DNA from: Marchantia polymorpha subsp. ruderalis
Taxonomy: Eukaryota; Streptophyta; Marchantiopsida; Marchantiales; Marchantiaceae
Direction of reading: 5' to 3'
Length of the DNA: 64,000 bases
NCBI GenBank assembly: GCA_037833965.1
Contig: AP031352.1
Span: 12,628,501-12,692,500 of the forward strand
The notes under the pieces were generated by a model. It saw only the letters and a program-made list of their open reading frames with translations, made no database searches and had not been told where the DNA came from. The position numbers and the translations under genes are program-made. Shown here piece by piece: positions 59,623 through 64,000 of this stretch (its first letter is position 1; the number at the start of each line of letters is the position of its first letter).

Positions 59623-61466
59623 ATTGATCCATCAACAAAAATTTGAAATAGTTGGATGGCTGAAACAATCAACGATACAATCTGTAGCAAAATATTTTAA
59701 CAAAGTCCAAAAAGAATGAAATGTTGATATTGGAGTTCAAATAAACGTATGACATATTTTTCTTTCTCACACCTCTTTATTGAATATCCAATATTGACAG
59801 TTACAAGTATCATGTCACTATTGCCAATGATGATCTAATGTTATCATTGTGCAGATTTATTGGTTACAAAACTAATGGTTCTAGAATTTGATGTTAATAA
59901 TGGGAGTATGTTACTCATACAAGGTGACACGATTGGGAGGTTATAATTTCTACTCTCTTCTCTTTATGCTCTCAAACTATTCTTCCATCCTTAGATTTCA
60001 CGATGTTTCATCTTTATACTTAGACTTCCACTATTCTCTTTAGTCATAAATGGTCAGATGTGAAGAGAACCACTTGCTCAACATATACATTACTTTTCTC
60101 GTAATGAATCTGATCTTGAAAATACTATTCACTTTTATCTTTTTGAGATTAAACCACTTGGACTTATAAAAAATTATACTAATGCTAAGTTGAGCATTCA
60201 ATGCCAAAACATCTTACTCTTTCACATTATTTCCTAATCAAATCCCACGAATATGGATATCCATTTCATTCGATAAAATTCGAAATCTTCTTGGCCGGAA
60301 ACTCTTCACACAACTCTAAACATATTTATTCTTATTGCCAAGTTTCTCAAGTTTCACAAGTAATCTACAGTCGAGTTTAGCTTTGGTATCATGATGGATA
60401 TGAATACAAAGAACTTATATGTCCAAGAGCTCGTGGTTATCATCTAACAACCATAAGTTTCATCAAGGTCATAAATATGCATGATAAGGGTGAATACTGA
60501 AGATGCTACCTTGATTGTATACTGCTTATTGAGAATGTGCATTCAGCTCATTTACTAGTATTACATTTTACGAGAAATGTCAAAGGCACTACACAGCAGT
60601 AGTCGCCGGCCCTGACCAAAGCTTGAGTTCACTCCCAGTTTTCCCTAATTAGAAATTCGTCTTCTGAAAGTACAATGGCAAATGTATCACCCATGAAACT
60701 TGATGGCAAAGGATTAACTATGAATCACCTTGTAGAATGATAAGGATTTTAAGTAGCTCGTCATCAACTCAGCTCAGCTCCACTTTATTGCTGATATGGA
60801 TGCTCAACATACGGTCTAATTAAATGGGACGTTACTGAAGGTTCTGTAGGCGTTTTGTTTATCAGACTGAAATGTTCAGCAAATAGTTGAACATTGTTGT
60901 TACTATGGAAAGGAGATGTTGAGAAATCAACAATGAGAGAAGGTTTTAGTCTTTGACAGTCAGGTTATAATCAAAGGTTTTTCTGTAATGATGAGTGTTC
61001 ATCGATCTGTTGAACATTCATGTATATCTTGGGCTTCGAGCAGTTGGCCCAATAACAAGAGGTTTGTATAGGAGTGCTCGATGATTGGCTGAATATGTCT
61101 GCAACGAGGATGTAATCGGTGCAGATAGACATACCAGATTTCTATGCAGCTTCAATGATCAGAGAGTTTTTGATCATCGAAAACTGTTCTGTCGACTGGT
61201 GAGTCATGCTCTGATCTCTTCGTTAGAGAGAAACAGAGAGGAAGCTGAATTGCTCGGAGTCAAACTACGCATTTCTGTGTTCAACAGAGCGAAGAACAGA
61301 AATGCCGCAATTGGCATGGCAACACATGGTTCCTGTGGTGCAGTTCTGCACGTATTTGGGATTGTTTAGGCTAGCTATGGTATTGGGTTCTCCCAATACC
61401 TGACGTGATTGATAATCTGAGTTGATGTCCTCGGTGTTCATCACTCCATCGTCACGGGTGTGAGTG
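59623..61466. other. Intergenic DNA and 3' flank of the TAR gene
   Basis: AT-rich to about 60,550, then balanced. A 94-codon open stretch at 61085-61369 (+) shows no domain and lies antisense to the likely 3' UTR of the TAR gene. Two perfect inverted repeats occur here: 61269-61278 with 61296-61305 (10 bp) and 61379-61387 with 61392-61400 (GGTATTGGG, 9 bp, loop TTCT). Confidence 0.4.
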
Positions 61467-63882
61467 CTATGCAGCCACCAGCTTAAGCAGATACTTCTCC
61501 ATTACCTCGTAATCGCTATCTCGCTTCAGCAGAGAAAATCGAACGTGTCGATCGGTGACCCCATAAGCTGATCCTCGGTATAAACTAATGCCCGCATTCA
61601 GGAACAAGTTGTAACAATCTTCGTCCTCTTTTCGGTTGCAGTAAACCCATGCATAAGCTGCAACACCGATGAAGCTTGAGTAATAAGGCGATGTAGTCGG
61701 CGTTTGACATTTTCTACAACAACACTCAGTCACGAACAACAGAAATCGATGTGCACTGGCAGAAAATTGTACCTGGTGAGGGTTCCAGTGTCTGCCCGAA
61801 GAAAGCGCAGTACTCGGGGTCGTGTTTCAGGAAGGAGAAGCGATCAGATGCTGCAAAAATTTGCTCGAGCCATTTGTAGCGCCTCTCGAGGACTGCTCGG
61901 CCGTAGTGGAAAATTCGCCCTTCTTTCGCATATTGAGCAGCTGGAAGTGCAAATGGTACAGGGCCATTGTCCTTGAGGTATGTGGAAGTGACTGCACGCA
62001 GAAGTTGAGTGGCTCGTGCTTGAGCATCATGAGATACACCCAACGAGTTTGTTACCAGCATCATCTGTACCAAGGCCGCAAGCGAGGGGTCCTTGAATAA
62101 GCCCCATCTGCACCACACCCACATCAGGAATTTAGAGAAGAGGCTCACTGTGCAACCCTAGGCCATTGAATCTCCCAGAAAAGCATAACGAGGACAGACT
62201 CTGCCCGTTTTGAGTCCATCGAGGGTGGTTTGGCTCGAAGAAAGATTACCCAATTCGAGTGCCCGCATGGCCGGTGACTTTCGAAAGGGTGAATGTCATG
62301 ATGTCTTCATCAAATTCGCGTGTTATAGCTGACATGTGAGGCCAGTAATAAGCAAAATCGTAAATTATGTGTGCGTGACTTCCGTTCAAAGTAGGTTGTC
62401 GAGTTCGAAAGTCTGGATTGTTCGGGTATGTGACAAATTCCATGGCATCTTTACCAGCGTTCCCTGGATCTTGGGCAAACAGTTTGGCATCTCCTCCCCA
62501 TGCAAACCTGTTGTCTCCAAAATAGTCCGTTTGCCTCCGGTACAGCTGAGCAATCCAAAGAATCCATATCCGTGAGACAAGGTTGGAATAGCTTTGAGCG
62601 GAAAAGCCAGGCGCAAGACTTAAAATCAACTGCCATTCAGGAGGCCGACACTTCACAAAATGAGTCATGTACCTCATAGAAGGGCGCAGCAGCGACTGCA
62701 CTGTATGATGCCTGCTTCTGGTATGATAGCGCTTGCATGATTGATAGTAGGAGGGGTGAAGAACCGCTGCTGACGAGCAGGATCTTTCCGTCTGCTGCAG
62801 CATTGCCGACCATCTTATGCAAAGTTCTAATTTGTTTTTCCAGGGCCAAAGTGCAACCTGTTCCCATATTCATTCCTTCCCTGTAACTCATGCGATACCA
62901 CGGCGGAGTCACCAGCGTTCCGGCTTCAGCGTTCTGTTTCCAATAGTACTCGTACATCACGGGGTCTCCGCTGGATCCACAAAGTTCCACAACAGTCACA
63001 ACATTGATCAGAAGGCGCCTTTCGTCTCTATTCTGACATCCAACTTCGTCCTCTCAAATTCGCTCAGAAAGTTTTGCAACATGTTTGAAGTTTGCACCCT
63101 CTTTTTTAGACTCTATGTTTCAATTGTGGTGAACTCAATTCTAGGCTCATACTTGGAACAATTTATGTGAATTTGCATCTAGGTTCCTAGATTTGATCTG
63201 GCGGGCTTACTTACACGCAGATAAATCTACCCTCCGTCAGATTATCCCATTCAGCGTGATTCAAAGACATGGCACATATCATGCGGATTGACTCGATCTC
63301 TGGCATCATACATGTTTAAGTCTCCACGCACCTGTCAATTTGCGCTAGGCAGTCAGGTACGGACTCGGCGCAGCTGGGACCTGTAAAGCACGCATGGCAT
63401 TCGCAGACGATCTCACCGTTTGTTGGCACCGTGTCGAGGAGAACACTACCATGACCAGAGCAGTCGTAAGCAGCAAATCCCTCAGCTGCCTCAGCTGCAG
63501 CATGCGCCCATCTGGGATTCGTCTCAGTCCCGCTTAATTGTCCCGCCGGCTGGAGAGAGGATTGCTTCACGCTATCAATCCATTGAAGGAAATTCCACAT
63601 TACAACAGAGAAGAGCATAACCCTCGTAATCCTTTCGCGAATTGTCACGTAATCTTCTGCGGCATATGAATCCTCCGCCTCTAAAAGATGTTGTATTTTT
63701 TCGTCCATTATCCTTCCATCAATCATATTTGAATCCTCCGCCTCTAAAAGATGTTGTTTTTTTTCGTCCATTATCCTTCCATCAATCATATTTGGACTCA
63801 TGCTTTCTGGATAATCAGCATAACTTTCTCGGGCCTGCCTGTCCAACCAGCCAACCAACCAACCCAGAAGTTTAGCATTCAT
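61467..63882 (-). CDS. TAR: TAR/alliinase-like PLP aminotransferase with EGF-like domain, 556 residues
   Basis: Exons on the minus strand: 63882-63332, 62970-62673, 62545-62250, 62107-61773, 61657-61467. They join in phase on GT..AG and sum to 1,671 bases. The family converts tryptophan to indole-3-pyruvate (TAA1/TAR, auxin synthesis) or cleaves S-alkyl-cysteine sulfoxides (alliinase). Order of parts: an N-terminal stretch with a 21-residue tandem duplication (SNMIDGRIMDEK...); a hydrophobic, anchor-like segment (RVMLFSVVMWNFLQWI); an alliinase EGF-like domain (YDCSGHGSVLLDTV, CECHACFTGPSCAE); then the PLP fold: SGDPVMYEYYWKQ, RMSYREG, LHKMVGNA, the FVTYPNNPD block, DFAYYWPHMS, and FTLSKVTGHAGTRIG, whose lysine near residue 371 should bind PLP. 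The SKxTGHAGxRxG, YPNNPD and AYYWPH motifs are all intact. The EGF domain places it with TAR3/TAR4 and alliinases rather than TAA1, so auxin synthesis is possible but not assured. The ATG at 63882 is the first in this frame; an upstream exon cannot be excluded. Confidence 0.93.
63668..63793. repeat. 63-bp tandem duplication in TAR exon 1
   Basis: Two adjacent copies, 63668-63730 and 63731-63793, differ at one of 63 bases. They encode a 21-residue repeat in frame; the one difference gives K versus I. Confidence 0.95.
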
Positions 63883-64000
63883 CTTATTTGATAAACTTCG
63901 CTGTCAAAGATAACGTGAAGTAGCATGCCTCGAAGGGCAACACAGCAAACTACCAATCATCCAGTATGCAGGCTAACGAATTCCCAGCGTGGTCACATGT
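63883..64000 (-). promoter_or_regulatory. Upstream flank of the TAR gene
   Basis: The first 118 bases upstream of the TAR start codon. No clear TATA box or start site is visible in this short piece. Confidence 0.2.

Noticed and set aside
61085-61369. 94-codon plus-strand stretch near the TAR gene end
   Set aside because: No domain; lies opposite the likely 3' UTR of the TAR gene and contains a perfect hairpin.
1-64000. tRNA genes, rRNA, CRISPR arrays, riboswitches
   Set aside because: I looked for B-box-like GGTTCRANNCC with a paired acceptor stem, for rRNA core sequences and for spaced repeats, and found none that hold up by eye.

Overview
This window reads as nuclear DNA of a streptophyte, most likely a non-seed land plant; the species cannot be named from sequence alone. 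The evidence is a 23-exon gene with ordinary GT..AG introns of about 70 to 1,170 bases, a tryptophan aminotransferase-related (TAR/alliinase) gene with a plant-type EGF-like domain, a plant-type membrane ARM-repeat protein, a U6 snRNA-like copy, and plant-style Ty3 and Copia LTR elements among AT-rich intergenic DNA. There is no bacterial operon structure, CRISPR array, rRNA or convincing tRNA.

Layout. 0.4-2.2 kb: decayed hAT DNA transposon. 4.0-4.2 kb: U6-like RNA copy. 6.7-9.6 kb: GC-rich ARM-repeat membrane protein gene (+). 10-21 kb: mostly non-coding, with a candidate inverted-repeat element, a hAT scrap and weak gene-like pieces. 21.55-21.79 kb: intact-looking MITE with a perfect 8-bp target duplication. 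25.4-34.6 kb: double-AAA+ ATPase gene (+), assembled here as 23 exons and 1,182 residues, with three back-to-back palindromes in one intron. 36.6-38.1 kb: Copia relic. 40.27-59.52 kb: a broken Ty3/Gypsy element with LTRs about 8-9% diverged. 61.5-63.9 kb: TAR/alliinase-like gene (-), five exons and 556 residues.

The most unusual object is the Ty3 element. Between its left LTR and its reverse transcriptase lies a C5 cytosine DNA methyltransferase-like region that most resembles the DRM/DNMT3 type. Its integrase end carries a PHD-finger-like cysteine cluster. A 9.6-kb DNA transposon sits inside its pol region. That insert has 19-bp terminal inverted repeats, GGTAA-rich ends, a 10-bp flanking repeat and a nearly open hAT transposase gene, and it has itself received a pogo/Tigger element with TA target sites. 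The order of events is therefore Ty3 first, hAT-bearing insert second; the pogo element lies inside the insert, but whether it arrived before or after the insert moved is not shown.

A second theme is an excess of perfect, short-loop inverted repeats (arms 9-22 bp) across genes, introns and transposons, some back to back or interleaved. They look like products of a recurrent local mutation process, such as template switching, rather than parts of one element family.

Only the AAA+ gene, the TAR gene and the ARM gene look like functional host genes. They show no sign of working together; each is an independent plant transcription unit.
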